Part shown: piece by piece, positions 1 to 6,455 of the stretch
Position numbering within the stretch: the first letter of the stretch is position 1
Layout of the letters: every line of letters begins with the position of its first letter
Assembly (NCBI GenBank): GCA_018700655.1
Contig: JABIUG010000232.1
Coordinates: 1-9,948 of the forward strand
Source: Rhodospirillaceae bacterium
GTDB lineage: Bacteria; Pseudomonadota; Alphaproteobacteria; SP197
Direction: 5' to 3'
Length of the DNA: 9,948 bases
Program-made: the position numbers and the translations under genes
Notes under the pieces: model-generated
What the model was told of the DNA's origin: nothing
Databases searched by the model: none
What the model saw: only the letters and a program-made list of their open reading frames with translations

Positions 1-345
1 CTTCAGGTTGATGCCCATGATCCGGTCGAAGTCTTCTTCGGTGAGATCAAGCACGCTGGCGCTGACACCAAGCCCTGCATTGTTCACCATGATGTCGAGC
101 TGGCCGAAATCATCGACCGCGCGTTGCACCAGTGCCGCAACGTCGCCACGCTGTGAAACATCCGAAGCCATGCCGATCGCGGTCTTGCCGCTGGAATCGA
201 GTACAGCTGCAGCCTCGACCACCTTGTCGGCCTGGACATCACCCATGATCACGCGTGCGCCCTCGGCGTGGAGCCTGGCGGCACATGCCAGACCGATCCC
301 CTGTGCTGCGCCCGTGACAACGGCAACCTTGCCCTGATGTTTCAT
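1..345 (-). CDS. SDR-family oxidoreductase, N-terminal 115 residues (cut by window start)
   Basis: This is the N-terminal half of a classical NAD(P)-dependent short-chain dehydrogenase/reductase; the rest lies left of position 1. Read from the ATG at 343-345, the protein opens MKHQGKVAVVTGAAQGIG, with the Rossmann glycine motif TGAAQGIG at residues 11-18. An Asp at residue 36, at the end of the second beta strand, in the family usually favours NAD(H). The adenine-pocket motif SDV is at 61-63 and the structural motif NNAG at 88-91. The catalytic Ser/Tyr/Lys would lie beyond the edge, so activity cannot be confirmed. A GAGGA ribosome site (plus-strand 355-359) lies 9 bases before the ATG. The gene is divergent from the SDR at 734. 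The substrate cannot be named; alcohol or sugar dehydrogenase is the generic expectation. The family call is secure, the specificity unknown. Confidence 0.9.
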   Translation of the reverse strand, partial: MKHQGKVAVVTGAAQGIGLACAARLHAEGARVIMGDVQADKVVEAAAVLDSSGKTAIGMASDVSQRGDVAALVQRAVDDFGQLDIMVNNAGLGVSASVLDLTEEDFDRIMGINLK

Positions 346-510
346 CTTTGACTGTCCTCTACCGAATGGAGCGTTGCCGCCATGTTGAGAATCCTGACGG
401 CATGGTTAACGCCAATTGCCTCCCCGGGCGAGATGGAGTGCGTGGAATTTCAGTCCAAACTCGGCGAGCCTCTGGAAAAAATGGTACCCGAGATGTCCGC
501 CACGAGCTAT

Positions 511-632
511 CCCTTCCCCCCTTGAGGGGAAAGAAGAGGATGGGGGTATGCGGGATAACCGCAGCATCGCCCGGTGACAGAATCTCGCTACGCGATCCCC
601 CCACCCTGGCCCTCCCCCTCAAGGGGGGAGGG
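511..632. repeat. Inverted-repeat-bounded intergenic element (REP/BIME-like)
   Basis: The element is bounded by two related C/G-run hairpins in inverted orientation. The left end carries TTCCCC (514-519) pairing with GGGGAA (526-531). The right end carries CCCTCCCCC (610-618) pairing perfectly with GGGGGAGGG (624-632) around a TCAAG loop. The reverse complement of the right end matches the left end closely, sharing the core CCCCCCTTGAGGGG. Two further hairpins lie inside: TGCGG/CCGCA (549-553, 559-563) and TCGC/GCGA (585-588, 592-595). Non-coding palindromic units of this kind are common between genes in Alphaproteobacteria; assigning this copy to a named family is not possible here. It may act as mRNA structure or be a small non-autonomous mobile repeat. 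Confidence 0.75.
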
Positions 633-671
633 AAAATCTGACCGCCTGCCGCATCCGTCCGCACACCCATG

Positions 672-699
672 TTGTCATCTCGTCATGGGCCTCCATAAT
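672..699 (+). promoter_or_regulatory. Predicted sigma70-like promoter of the SDR at 734
   Basis: A -35 box TTGTCA (672-677) and a -10 box CATAAT (694-699) are separated by 16 bp, and each matches consensus at five of six positions. Transcription would start near 706, giving a leader of about 28 bases that contains the GGGAG ribosome site at 723-727. No operator-like palindrome lies next to it, so this SDR need not be under the LacI-type control seen elsewhere in the window. Confidence 0.5.
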
Positions 700-733
700 C
701 GGCTCTGTAATTCGATCATGTCGGGAGTTTCAG

Positions 734-1447
734 ATGGGGCGAACAGCACTGGTGACCGGTGGCAACCGGGGAATCGGCTTGGAGATCTGCCGCCAGCTTG
801 GTGCGGCAGGCCATGTCGTCAAATTGGCCGCACGTGACCAAGTCCTTGGTGAAGAGGCTGCGGCAGCGCTGCGTGGCGAGGGCCTTGATGTCACGGCTGT
901 GGTGCTCGACGTCAACGACCCCGCCTCGATCGCGCGATGCGCCGAAAAACTCTCCAGCGCCGGCGTCACGGTCGATGTCCTGGTCAACAACGCCGGTGTC
1001 TTTGTCGGCGGCACCCTGTTGAGCGGTCCTGACCCCATGGCGGATTCAATCGCGGTCAACCTGATGGGGCCGCTCCAGACCGCACGCGCCTTCGTGCCCG
1101 CCATGATCGAGCGAAATTGGGGCCGCGTCGTCAACATCTCATCGGCCTGGGGTTCGTTCGCCGAGGGCCTCGAGGGTGTCCCCAGCTATGCCATCACCAA
1201 GGCAGCGCTTAATGCCCTGACGATCCACCTGGCTCGTGAGGCCGGGCCGGACGTTCTGATCAATGCGATGTGCCCGGGGTGGGTGCAGACCCGAATGGGG
1301 TTCGACAGTGCGCCCTGGGAACCAGGCGGCGGTCTGCCCGAGCTCACGCCCCAAGAAGGGGCGGACACTGCCCTCTATCTCGCCACCCTGCCAGACGGCG
1401 GAGCGACCGGCGGTTTCTTCCGCGAGCGCGCGCCTCTGGACTGGTAA
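734..1447 (+). CDS. SDR-family oxidoreductase (carbonyl reductase-like)
   Basis: This is a complete 237-residue classical SDR, predicted cytosolic. It has the cofactor motif TGGNRGIG at residues 8-15, NNAG at 85-88, a conserved Asn at 109, the catalytic serine in NISSAWG (136/137), and the YxxxK pair in SYAITK (Tyr152, Lys156). The PGWVQTRM segment (181-188) is the usual post-active-site loop. Arg34 after strand beta2 (LAARD) suggests NADP(H). The C-terminus (ATGGFFRERAPLDW) resembles the end of carbonyl reductase-type SDRs, where a short TGxFFR tail closes the fold. The start is supported by GGGAG at 723-727, six bases before the ATG. It is monocistronic with its own promoter and converges on the PhyH gene. 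The likely role is NADPH-dependent reduction of a carbonyl, or the reverse; the substrate is unknown. Confidence 0.9.
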   Translation: MGRTALVTGGNRGIGLEICRQLGAAGHVVKLAARDQVLGEEAAAALRGEGLDVTAVVLDVNDPASIARCAEKLSSAGVTVDVLVNNAGVFVGGTLLSGPDPMADSIAVNLMGPLQTARAFVPAMIERNWGRVVNISSAWGSFAEGLEGVPSYAITKAALNALTIHLAREAGPDVLINAMCPGWVQTRMGFDSAPWEPGGGLPELTPQEGADTALYLATLPDGGATGGFFRERAPLDW

Positions 1448-1559
1448 CGAGAACAACTTCAATATTAATTATTAACATCACTAAAATCTAATAACACGTT
1501 GCTTTAAAACGTATAATTGTTTCCTAGCAACATCATACTCTACATGAGCGAACTCTGAT
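1448..1559. other. AT-rich convergent intergenic island
   Basis: These 112 bp lie between the stop of the plus-strand SDR and the stop of the minus-strand PhyH gene. I count 34 G/C bases (about 30%), far below the flanking coding sequence. There is no classical terminator. The best structures are a 6-bp stem GTTGCT (1498-1503)/AGCAAC (1526-1531) with a 22-base loop, and a 5-bp stem ACGTT/AACGT (1496-1500, 1508-1512). A degenerate LacI-operator-like 12-mer is at 1505-1516. No gene is called here. Confidence 0.6.
1505..1516. promoter_or_regulatory. Degenerate LacI-operator-like sequence
   Basis: The 12-mer TAAAACGTATAA matches the perfect operator palindrome TAAAACGTTTTA (6335-6346) at 10 of 12 positions, including the central CpG. 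It sits between two converging genes with no TTGACA at the spacing seen in the other two copies, so its function is doubtful. It may be a chance AT-rich match or a decayed or auxiliary site. Confidence 0.2.
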
Positions 1560-2471
1560 CTAAATCAAAGTTCCACGCAAAGACGGAAAGACCTCCCCGG
1601 TGGGAATCGCGCCATGAGGAAGGTTAGGGTTCAGCCCACCCGGCGCATCGACCGGACCGGGACGACCGTCATAACGCGCGCCATCGCCGATCACATTGAA
1701 CGAGGTGGCGTGACGCCGGGTCGGCAGCGTATTGGGCGGGCCCGCATGCAGTGTGCGCTGGGTGAAGGCCAGAACGTCGCCGGGATTGACGTCCCAGTAG
1801 ATCGTGCGAAACCGCCGGTCGAGTTCCTCGGGCGAGGGCATCGGCACATGATCTTCCATCCAGTCGCCGTATTCCTCACCCTTGGTGAAGGTCGAAGCCA
1901 TGTAGATGGCGTCATCCTTGAGGTGCGACGCCTGCTTGTACTTCAACGTCGTTTCGGCAGGCATGTGGTCATAGGCCAGGAACAACGCGATGGCGTTGTT
2001 GCCCATGATGCGGTGATAGGAGGCATCCTCGTGCCAGGGCGTCGGTTTGTCGCTGGCACCGGCATCCTTGACGAAGGTGTTGGTGTAGTGGAGCGAAACC
2101 GCGTTGGAGCGCATCAATCCCATGGCCGCATCGGCGACCGGGCTTTCGAAAAGCACCTCGCGCAGCACGGGATAACGGGTCCACAGGTTGAACTCATAAT
2201 AGAAGATCGCCGGATTGCCTGGTGTCGTGACAAAGCGCGCATCCGGGCTGGGATGGGCGACGGCATCGTCGGCCTCGGCCCGCAGCGCATCGACCGTGCC
2301 GGAATCGATCACATTGCGCAGGCAGATCGCGCCATCGGCCTCGAACTGATCGATCGCTTCGGCTGGAACCGATCGCCCGCCGGCCAGATGATGTGCCGGC
2401 GGCATGGCGCCGTCATCAGCGCTGGGCGGGCGGATCGCATAGGATTCGTCAGTGGAGATTGCCGTGGTCAT
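1560..2471 (-). CDS. PhyH-family Fe(II)/2-oxoglutarate-dependent oxygenase
   Basis: This 303-residue protein belongs to the phytanoyl-CoA dioxygenase-like (PhyH) family of non-haem iron oxygenases, which hydroxylate small molecules using O2 and 2-oxoglutarate in the cytosol. The facial triad is visible: His147 and Asp149 in PTPWHEDASYHR (HxD) and His242 in RTLHAGPPN. Arg252 or Arg253 (TRRHATSFN) is placed to bind the 2-oxoglutarate carboxylate. The N-terminal part (residues 35-60, DQFEADGAICLRNVID) is the typical 'F-x-x-D-G' opening of PhyH proteins. The length is normal for the family. The ATG at 2469-2471 has a GAGG site (plus-strand 2477-2480) five bases upstream. It is the last gene of the GMC-SDR-DAO-PhyH run, 71 bp after the DAO gene. 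The substrate cannot be assigned; PhyH members act on lipids, amino acids, ectoine, phosphonates and natural products. Confidence 0.88.
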   Translation of the reverse strand: MTTAISTDESYAIRPPSADDGAMPPAHHLAGGRSVPAEAIDQFEADGAICLRNVIDSGTVDALRAEADDAVAHPSPDARFVTTPGNPAIFYYEFNLWTRYPVLREVLFESPVADAAMGLMRSNAVSLHYTNTFVKDAGASDKPTPWHEDASYHRIMGNNAIALFLAYDHMPAETTLKYKQASHLKDDAIYMASTFTKGEEYGDWMEDHVPMPSPEELDRRFRTIYWDVNPGDVLAFTQRTLHAGPPNTLPTRRHATSFNVIGDGARYDGRPGPVDAPGGLNPNLPHGAIPTGEVFPSLRGTLI

Positions 2472-2542
2472 GGGAACCTCGTGGGTTGTTCCTGGAGAGT
2501 GTCACGCCGGGAACGCCCAAGATCAAGAAACACCTTGCCAGA
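2472..2542 (-). other. Intercistronic spacer with weak hairpin
   Basis: This 71-bp spacer between the DAO stop and the PhyH start holds GTTCC (2488-2492) and GGAAC (2510-2514), a 5-bp inverted repeat with a 17-base loop. There is no T-run after it on either strand, so it is not a standard terminator. It could modestly affect mRNA processing between the two genes. Confidence 0.25.
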
Positions 2543-3796
2543 TCAAAACCGATCGGCACGGAAGGGCCTGAGGTCGAAGCCGGGATCGCGCCCTTCCAGA
2601 AGATCAAGCACGACCTCTCCTGTCCGGGCGGCCAGGCTCATGCCGAGATGCTGGTGACCAAAGGCAAACCAGCAATTCTCCAGCCCGGGGGCCCGGTCGA
2701 TCACTGGTCGGTAATCCGGCAGGGTCGGGCGGCGCCCCATCCAGAAATTCATTTCAGGCATATCGCCGGTCGCAGTCTCGCGCAGGACCTCACGGCCCTT
2801 GCGCCAAAGGATCTGCGCACGCCGATAGTCCGGCGCCGCCTCCAGACTGGAAAATTCGACATTGCCGGCCATACGCAGGCCGTTTTCGCGTGGATTGATC
2901 GCCAGCGCATGTTCGCCATGGAGCAACACCCGACTGAGACCATTGGGCAGGTCGTCGATATCGACGTGATAACCCCGTTCGGTGTTCAGCAGCACTCTGA
3001 TGCCCATCCTGGCTGCGACACGATGGGAATAGGCCCCGGCTGCCACAACCAGACGATCGACCTTCATCTCGCCCTGGTTCGTCAGGAGTGCCGCGGGCCG
3101 CCCGTTCTCGATCCTGACATCGGTCACTTCAGCCCGAACCAATCGGCCACCCCCTGCCACCATGTCATCAGCAATCTGGCGCGTCAGGCCTACAGGATCG
3201 AGCGTGCTGTAGGCATCGGGATAATAGGCCGCACGCGCAACCGAAGAAGTGATAGATGGCTCCAGCCGGTGAAGTTTCTCTCGGTTGAGTTCCTGCATAC
3301 GGTTGCCAAGAGAAACGTTGAAATCACGCCGCCAGCGATCGCCTTCAAACCACGCCTCGGTCCGCGAGAGACCCAGCGCACCGTTGCGCCGGATCAGGGC
3401 ATCGGCCGGGCTGCCGTCGAGCAAACGATCGTAGGCCCCTGTCGTATCGGCCAGCAGGGTTGCCATCGCGCGCGCGGTTTCTTCCTGCCTGACCTGTCTG
3501 CATTCCATCAAAAACGCCAGGAACCAGCGTGTCAGGCCCGGTAGATGACGCCAGCGCACGACCAGGGGAGCATCCCGGTCGAGCAACATCTTGGGTATCT
3601 GGGCGAGCAGCCGTGGCCCCGGTAGCTGGGTCGAGGCGCTGAGCGAGAGGATCGCGCCGGAATTGCCGAACGAACAGCCCGAGCCCGGCTCGTCACGATC
3701 GACCAGAACGACATCATGGCCAGCCTTCTGCAGGGATAACCCGATGCAGGCCCCGACAATACCGGCCCCGACGACCGTAACCTGACAACCCGACAC
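2543..3796 (-). CDS. DadA/DAO-family FAD-dependent oxidoreductase
   Basis: This 417-residue flavoprotein is of the D-amino-acid dehydrogenase/glycine oxidase (DAO) superfamily, which oxidises the C-N bond of amino acids and N-substituted amines to an imine and passes electrons to O2 or the respiratory chain. The N-terminus carries the FAD dinucleotide motif VTVVGAGIVG (residues 6-15), with the acidic ribose-binding Asp33 in VLVDRDEPG and then SGCSFGNSGAI (39-49), typical of DadA-like proteins. The second FAD contact RLVVAAGAYS (248-257) and the C-terminal GHQHLGMSLAARTGEVV (380-396) complete the fold. It probably starts at GTG 3794-3796: no ATG lies between the SDR stop and the FAD motif, and no clear ribosome site precedes it. 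It begins 9 bases after the upstream SDR stop, in the same frame, which suggests translational coupling. The substrate is unknown; D-amino acid, sarcosine-like or hydroxyproline-type amines are possible. Confidence 0.87.
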   Translation of the reverse strand: MSGCQVTVVGAGIVGACIGLSLQKAGHDVVLVDRDEPGSGCSFGNSGAILSLSASTQLPGPRLLAQIPKMLLDRDAPLVVRWRHLPGLTRWFLAFLMECRQVRQEETARAMATLLADTTGAYDRLLDGSPADALIRRNGALGLSRTEAWFEGDRWRRDFNVSLGNRMQELNREKLHRLEPSITSSVARAAYYPDAYSTLDPVGLTRQIADDMVAGGGRLVRAEVTDVRIENGRPAALLTNQGEMKVDRLVVAAGAYSHRVAARMGIRVLLNTERGYHVDIDDLPNGLSRVLLHGEHALAINPRENGLRMAGNVEFSSLEAAPDYRRAQILWRKGREVLRETATGDMPEMNFWMGRRPTLPDYRPVIDRAPGLENCWFAFGHQHLGMSLAARTGEVVLDLLEGRDPGFDLRPFRADRF

Positions 3797-3805
3797 GACA
3801 GGCGA

Positions 3806-4519
3806 CTAGAAGAGATCGCCCAGCGAACAGCTCACCAGCAGTTCGGCCACGGCCATGTTGTTGGGCATGGCAATCGCGGTTTCGACCAGTTCGGCAAGAT
3901 CTTCGGGCTGGATCATCTCTTCTCGTGTGATGCCCACGGCATTGCCCGCCATATCGGTATTGACCCAGCCGGGGCACACGGCGGTCGAACGCACCCCCTC
4001 TTCCCAGGCGGCACGCCGGGACGCGTGGTTCACGGCCATCAATGCAAACTTGCTCAAGGCATAGCCGGTCCCGTCGTTGGTCACCCGCTTGCCCGAAAGC
4101 GAAGAGATGTTGATGATCCGCCCACTGCCGCAGGCGCGCAGATGCGGCAGGGACAGGCGGATCATACGCATCGGCCCCTTGGTGTTGACCGCCCAGAGCG
4201 CGTCATAGGTCTCGTCGTTGTCATCTTCGAGGTTGACCATGCCACCCATGCCTGCGGCATTGACCAGGCCGTCGATCCGGCCAAAGCGCGCAACAGTGGC
4301 ATCGACCCATGCCGAATTGTTGGCCGCGTCGGTGGCTTGATGGGCATGGCTGATCAGGCGTGATTGATCGCCTTCCCCGACCCAACCGCCGAGTTTGGCG
4401 GTATCGCGCGCGCCCAGACTAAGGCTGTAACCCTTGTCATGGAGACATTGAGCGATGGCATTGCCAATGCCGCCGCTCGCGCCCGTTACCATGATTACGC
4501 GTCCGTCAGCTGCCAGCAT
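3806..4519 (-). CDS. SDR-family oxidoreductase (operon internal)
   Basis: This is a complete 237-residue classical SDR. The cofactor motif TGASGGIG is at residues 12-19, NAAG at 87-90 (a common NNAG variant), a conserved Asn at 112, the catalytic serine in NISSLSG (139/140), and the Tyr153/Lys157 pair in GYALSK. CPGWVNTDM (182-190) is the normal loop after the active site. ARD at 37-39 after strand beta2 suggests NADP(H), though less firmly than a direct test would. The ATG at 4517-4519 follows a strong GAGGAG site (plus-strand 4527-4532) with a 7-base spacer. It is 61 bp downstream of the GMC gene and 9 bp upstream of the DAO gene. It probably oxidises or reduces a hydroxyl/carbonyl on the same molecule that the GMC enzyme handles. 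The specificity is unknown. Confidence 0.9.
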   Translation of the reverse strand: MLAADGRVIMVTGASGGIGNAIAQCLHDKGYSLSLGARDTAKLGGWVGEGDQSRLISHAHQATDAANNSAWVDATVARFGRIDGLVNAAGMGGMVNLEDDNDETYDALWAVNTKGPMRMIRLSLPHLRACGSGRIINISSLSGKRVTNDGTGYALSKFALMAVNHASRRAAWEEGVRSTAVCPGWVNTDMAGNAVGITREEMIQPEDLAELVETAIAMPNNMAVAELLVSCSLGDLF

Positions 4520-4580
4520 GAAGTCTCTCCTCGGTTCGGTCTGGTTGTTCGAGTTGGTTAAGGGTCAGTCGGGCAATCTC

Positions 4581-6269
4581 TCACCACGCCATGGCACGTT
4601 CGGGTGTGCCGGTACGTTGTGTCGTTTCCCAGCCCTCGGCAAAGAAGCTCTCGGCATTCGAGGGCGGCAGGGGTGCTTTGCCCAGAATCATGTCGGCAAC
4701 CTTCTCCCCGATCATGATCGTGGGGGCGTTGAGGTTGCCGTTGGTGATGGTCGGAATGATCGAGGAATCGACCACGCGCAATCCTTCGATGCCATGAACC
4801 CTTGCCTCCGGGTCGACCACGGCCATGGTGTCCTTGCCCATCTTGCAGGTGCAACTGGGGTGATAGGATGTCGCGGCATTCTGGGCGATCCAGGCGTCGA
4901 GGTCTTCGTCGCTCTGGATGTCGCTGCCTGGCCTGATCTCGTGACCGCGATAGGCATCAAACGCCGGTTGCTGAAAGATCTCGCGCGTCAGACGTGCTCC
5001 GCGCCGCAGGGCGAGCCGGTCTTCCTCTTCGCTGAGATAGTTGAAGATGATCCGCGGCGCTTCCACCGGATCGCTCGAACGCAGGGTCACCTCGCCACGG
5101 CTGAGTGGTTTGCCATGGCTCATATAGGCGTGGAACCCATGGCCCTTGTAGGTGCTCGAGCCGTCGAACCCCGCAGCCACGGCCATGAAGTGGAACTGCA
5201 GATCGGGGAACCGCAAACCCGGTCGGCTGCGAATGTAACCATTGGCCTCATAATGGCTGCTGGCGCCGAGGCCTTCCTTGAAGAGCAGCCAGCGCATCCC
5301 GATCATCGCCTTGGAAATCAGACCCATCTTGCCGTTAAGGGTGATCGGCTGTGTGCAGTCCTGATGGGTTGAAACTCCCAGATGATCCTGCAGGTTCTGG
5401 CCCACACCGTTGAGTTCGTGCACGACGTCGATCCCGTGCGAGCGCAGGTGCTTGCCATTGCCGATACCCGACAACATCAGGAGTTTGGGCGAATTGAACG
5501 GGCCTGCGCTCAAAATGACCTCACGACGTGCCCTGGCGCGGATGACCTTGCTGCCTTGCGCAAATTCAACACCGACCGCGCGTTTGCCTTCCAGCAGAAC
5601 CCGACGGGTCAGCGCATACATCGCGACGGTCAGGTTGGGGCGTTTCATGGCCGGCTTCAGATAGGCATTGGCGGTCGAGCTTCGCACGCCATTTTTGATC
5701 GTCAGGTCCATCCGGCCAAAGCCCTCCTGGCTGTAGCCGTTGACGTCTTCGGACCTGACATAACCGGCCTCTACCCCGGCATCGATGAACGCCTGGTAGA
5801 GCGGGTTTTCCATGTTGTTGCCGTTGTTGGTGTGCAGCGGCCCGCTGTCACCGCGATATTCGTCACCACCGAAGCGTGAGGTCTCCGCGCGCCGGAAGTA
5901 GGGCAGGCAATCACGATAGGCCCAACCCTCGTTGCCGAGCGCTTCCCATTCGTCGAAGTCGCCGGCATGGCCGCGCACGTAACACATGCCGTTGATCGAA
6001 GACGTGCCGCCGATGACCTTGCCGCGGGCATGATGGATCTGGCGCCCCTGGAGGCCGGGCTCCGGCTCGGTCATGAAACCCCAGTCGAAGCGTTTGTCGT
6101 TCATCGGCATGTAACAGGCTGTCGGCATCTGGATGAAGATGCTGTTGTCGCGCCCGCCATATTCAAGCACGAGCACCTTGTTGGCGGGATCTTCGCTCAG
6201 GCGCGCTGCAAGAACGCCACCGGCGGAACCCGAACCGATAACAATAAAATCATACTCCTGCTCGTCCAT
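4581..6269 (-). CDS. GMC-family FAD dehydrogenase (choline dehydrogenase-like)
   Basis: This 562-residue glucose-methanol-choline oxidoreductase oxidises a primary or secondary alcohol, with FAD as cofactor. The N-terminal FAD motif is FIVIGSGSAGG (8-18). GMC signature 1 is ARGKVIGGTSSINGM (81-95) and signature 2 is SAGPFNSPKLLMLSGIG (254-270). The C-terminal active site reads SYHPSCTCKMG (468-478) and TNGNLNAPT (509-517). The His470/Asn514 pair is 44 residues apart, the same spacing as His466/Asn510 of choline oxidase. Overall it resembles BetA, but related enzymes act on sorbose, polyethylene glycol and long alcohols, and no betaine aldehyde dehydrogenase or BetI is present, so choline is not assumed. 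No signal peptide is seen. I chose ATG 6267-6269; a GTG at 6321-6323 would add 18 residues but sits only ~23 bases from the predicted transcription start. It is the first gene of the minus-strand operon. Confidence 0.9.
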   Translation of the reverse strand: MDEQEYDFIVIGSGSAGGVLAARLSEDPANKVLVLEYGGRDNSIFIQMPTACYMPMNDKRFDWGFMTEPEPGLQGRQIHHARGKVIGGTSSINGMCYVRGHAGDFDEWEALGNEGWAYRDCLPYFRRAETSRFGGDEYRGDSGPLHTNNGNNMENPLYQAFIDAGVEAGYVRSEDVNGYSQEGFGRMDLTIKNGVRSSTANAYLKPAMKRPNLTVAMYALTRRVLLEGKRAVGVEFAQGSKVIRARARREVILSAGPFNSPKLLMLSGIGNGKHLRSHGIDVVHELNGVGQNLQDHLGVSTHQDCTQPITLNGKMGLISKAMIGMRWLLFKEGLGASSHYEANGYIRSRPGLRFPDLQFHFMAVAAGFDGSSTYKGHGFHAYMSHGKPLSRGEVTLRSSDPVEAPRIIFNYLSEEEDRLALRRGARLTREIFQQPAFDAYRGHEIRPGSDIQSDEDLDAWIAQNAATSYHPSCTCKMGKDTMAVVDPEARVHGIEGLRVVDSSIIPTITNGNLNAPTIMIGEKVADMILGKAPLPPSNAESFFAEGWETTQRTGTPERAMAW

Positions 6270-6334
6270 GGCGTTCGCCCCAGCCTCTCGGTGCGTGCGC
6301 AGCGACCGTTCGAAGGCCGGCACCTGCCGATTGA

Positions 6335-6346
6335 TAAAACGTTTTA
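6335..6346. promoter_or_regulatory. LacI-type operator, perfect palindrome
   Basis: TAAAACGTTTTA is a perfect 12-bp palindrome with a central CpG, the hallmark of LacI/GalR-family operators, whose hinge helices insert at the central CpG step. It lies in the divergent region between the GMC gene and the LacI-family gene, directly over the predicted start site of the GMC promoter, an arrangement expected for repression. Nine-base direct repeats CCGATTGAT (6327-6335 and 6347-6355) flank it. Confidence 0.75.
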
Positions 6347-6353
6347 CCGATTG

Positions 6354-6382
6354 ATGATCGAAGAGTTATCCTGCCTTGTCAA
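6354..6382 (-). promoter_or_regulatory. Predicted promoter of the GMC-SDR-DAO-PhyH operon
   Basis: On the minus strand a perfect -35 box TTGACA (plus-strand 6377-6382) is followed after 17 bp by GATCAT (6354-6359), which matches TATAAT at four of six positions. Transcription would start near 6346-6348, at the edge of the operator palindrome at 6335-6346. The leader to the preferred ATG at 6269 would be about 77 bases. Confidence 0.6.
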
Positions 6383-6418
6383 CCGATCAACATGCTGTCG
6401 ATGCAACAGCACCGTCGT

Positions 6419-6447
6419 TTGACCAAACCGTTCCCTGCGATGGTAAT
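6419..6447 (+). promoter_or_regulatory. Predicted promoter of the LacI-family regulator
   Basis: TTGACC (6419-6424, five of six) and GGTAAT (6442-6447, four of six) are separated by 17 bp. The start site would fall at about 6453-6456, on or next to the GTG start codon at 6456. No ribosome-binding site precedes the GTG, which fits a leaderless transcript. The palindromic operator lies about 75-85 bp upstream of this promoter, so strong autorepression by direct start-site blocking is not expected. Confidence 0.4.
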
Positions 6448-6455
6448 GTGCCCTC

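Larger units (their letters stand above)
346..733. other. Intergenic region between two divergent SDR genes
   Basis: This 388-bp gap separates the two divergent SDR genes. It contains the ribosome site of the left gene (355-359), a structured C/G-rich repeat element (511-632) and a predicted promoter for the right gene (672-699). Short ORFs cross the region on both strands, but they run through the repeat and have no recognisable domain, so I call no gene here. No convincing promoter for the left SDR was found between 346 and 510. Confidence 0.7.

Noticed and set aside
1496..1531. Bidirectional terminator between convergent genes
   Set aside because: The stems are only 5-6 bp and AT-rich, and they lack an adjacent T-run; not enough to call a terminator.
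1614..3544. Long plus-strand open frames at 1614-2657 and 2393-3544, antisense to the PhyH and DAO genes
   Set aside because: They lie opposite genes with full catalytic motifs, have no recognisable domain and are rich in Arg/His/Gly typical of antisense frames in GC-rich DNA.
1560..3796. PhyH plus DAO as a phosphonate (PhnY/PbfD-like) or ectoine system
   Set aside because: Neither protein shows specific enough motifs for those roles, and no partner genes of those pathways are in the window.
4455..5372. 305-residue plus-strand open frame across the GMC gene
   Set aside because: It is antisense to a complete GMC enzyme with intact signatures; its composition is that of a shadow frame.
4581..6269. 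Naming the GMC gene betA and the locus a choline-to-betaine pathway
   Set aside because: There is no betaine aldehyde dehydrogenase, choline transporter or BetI-type regulator; GMC enzymes of this shape act on many alcohols.
6270..6323. 18-residue N-terminal extension of the GMC protein from GTG 6321-6323
   Set aside because: Family proteins begin just before the FAD motif, and the GTG lies only about 23 bases from the predicted start of transcription with no ribosome site; ATG 6269 fits better.
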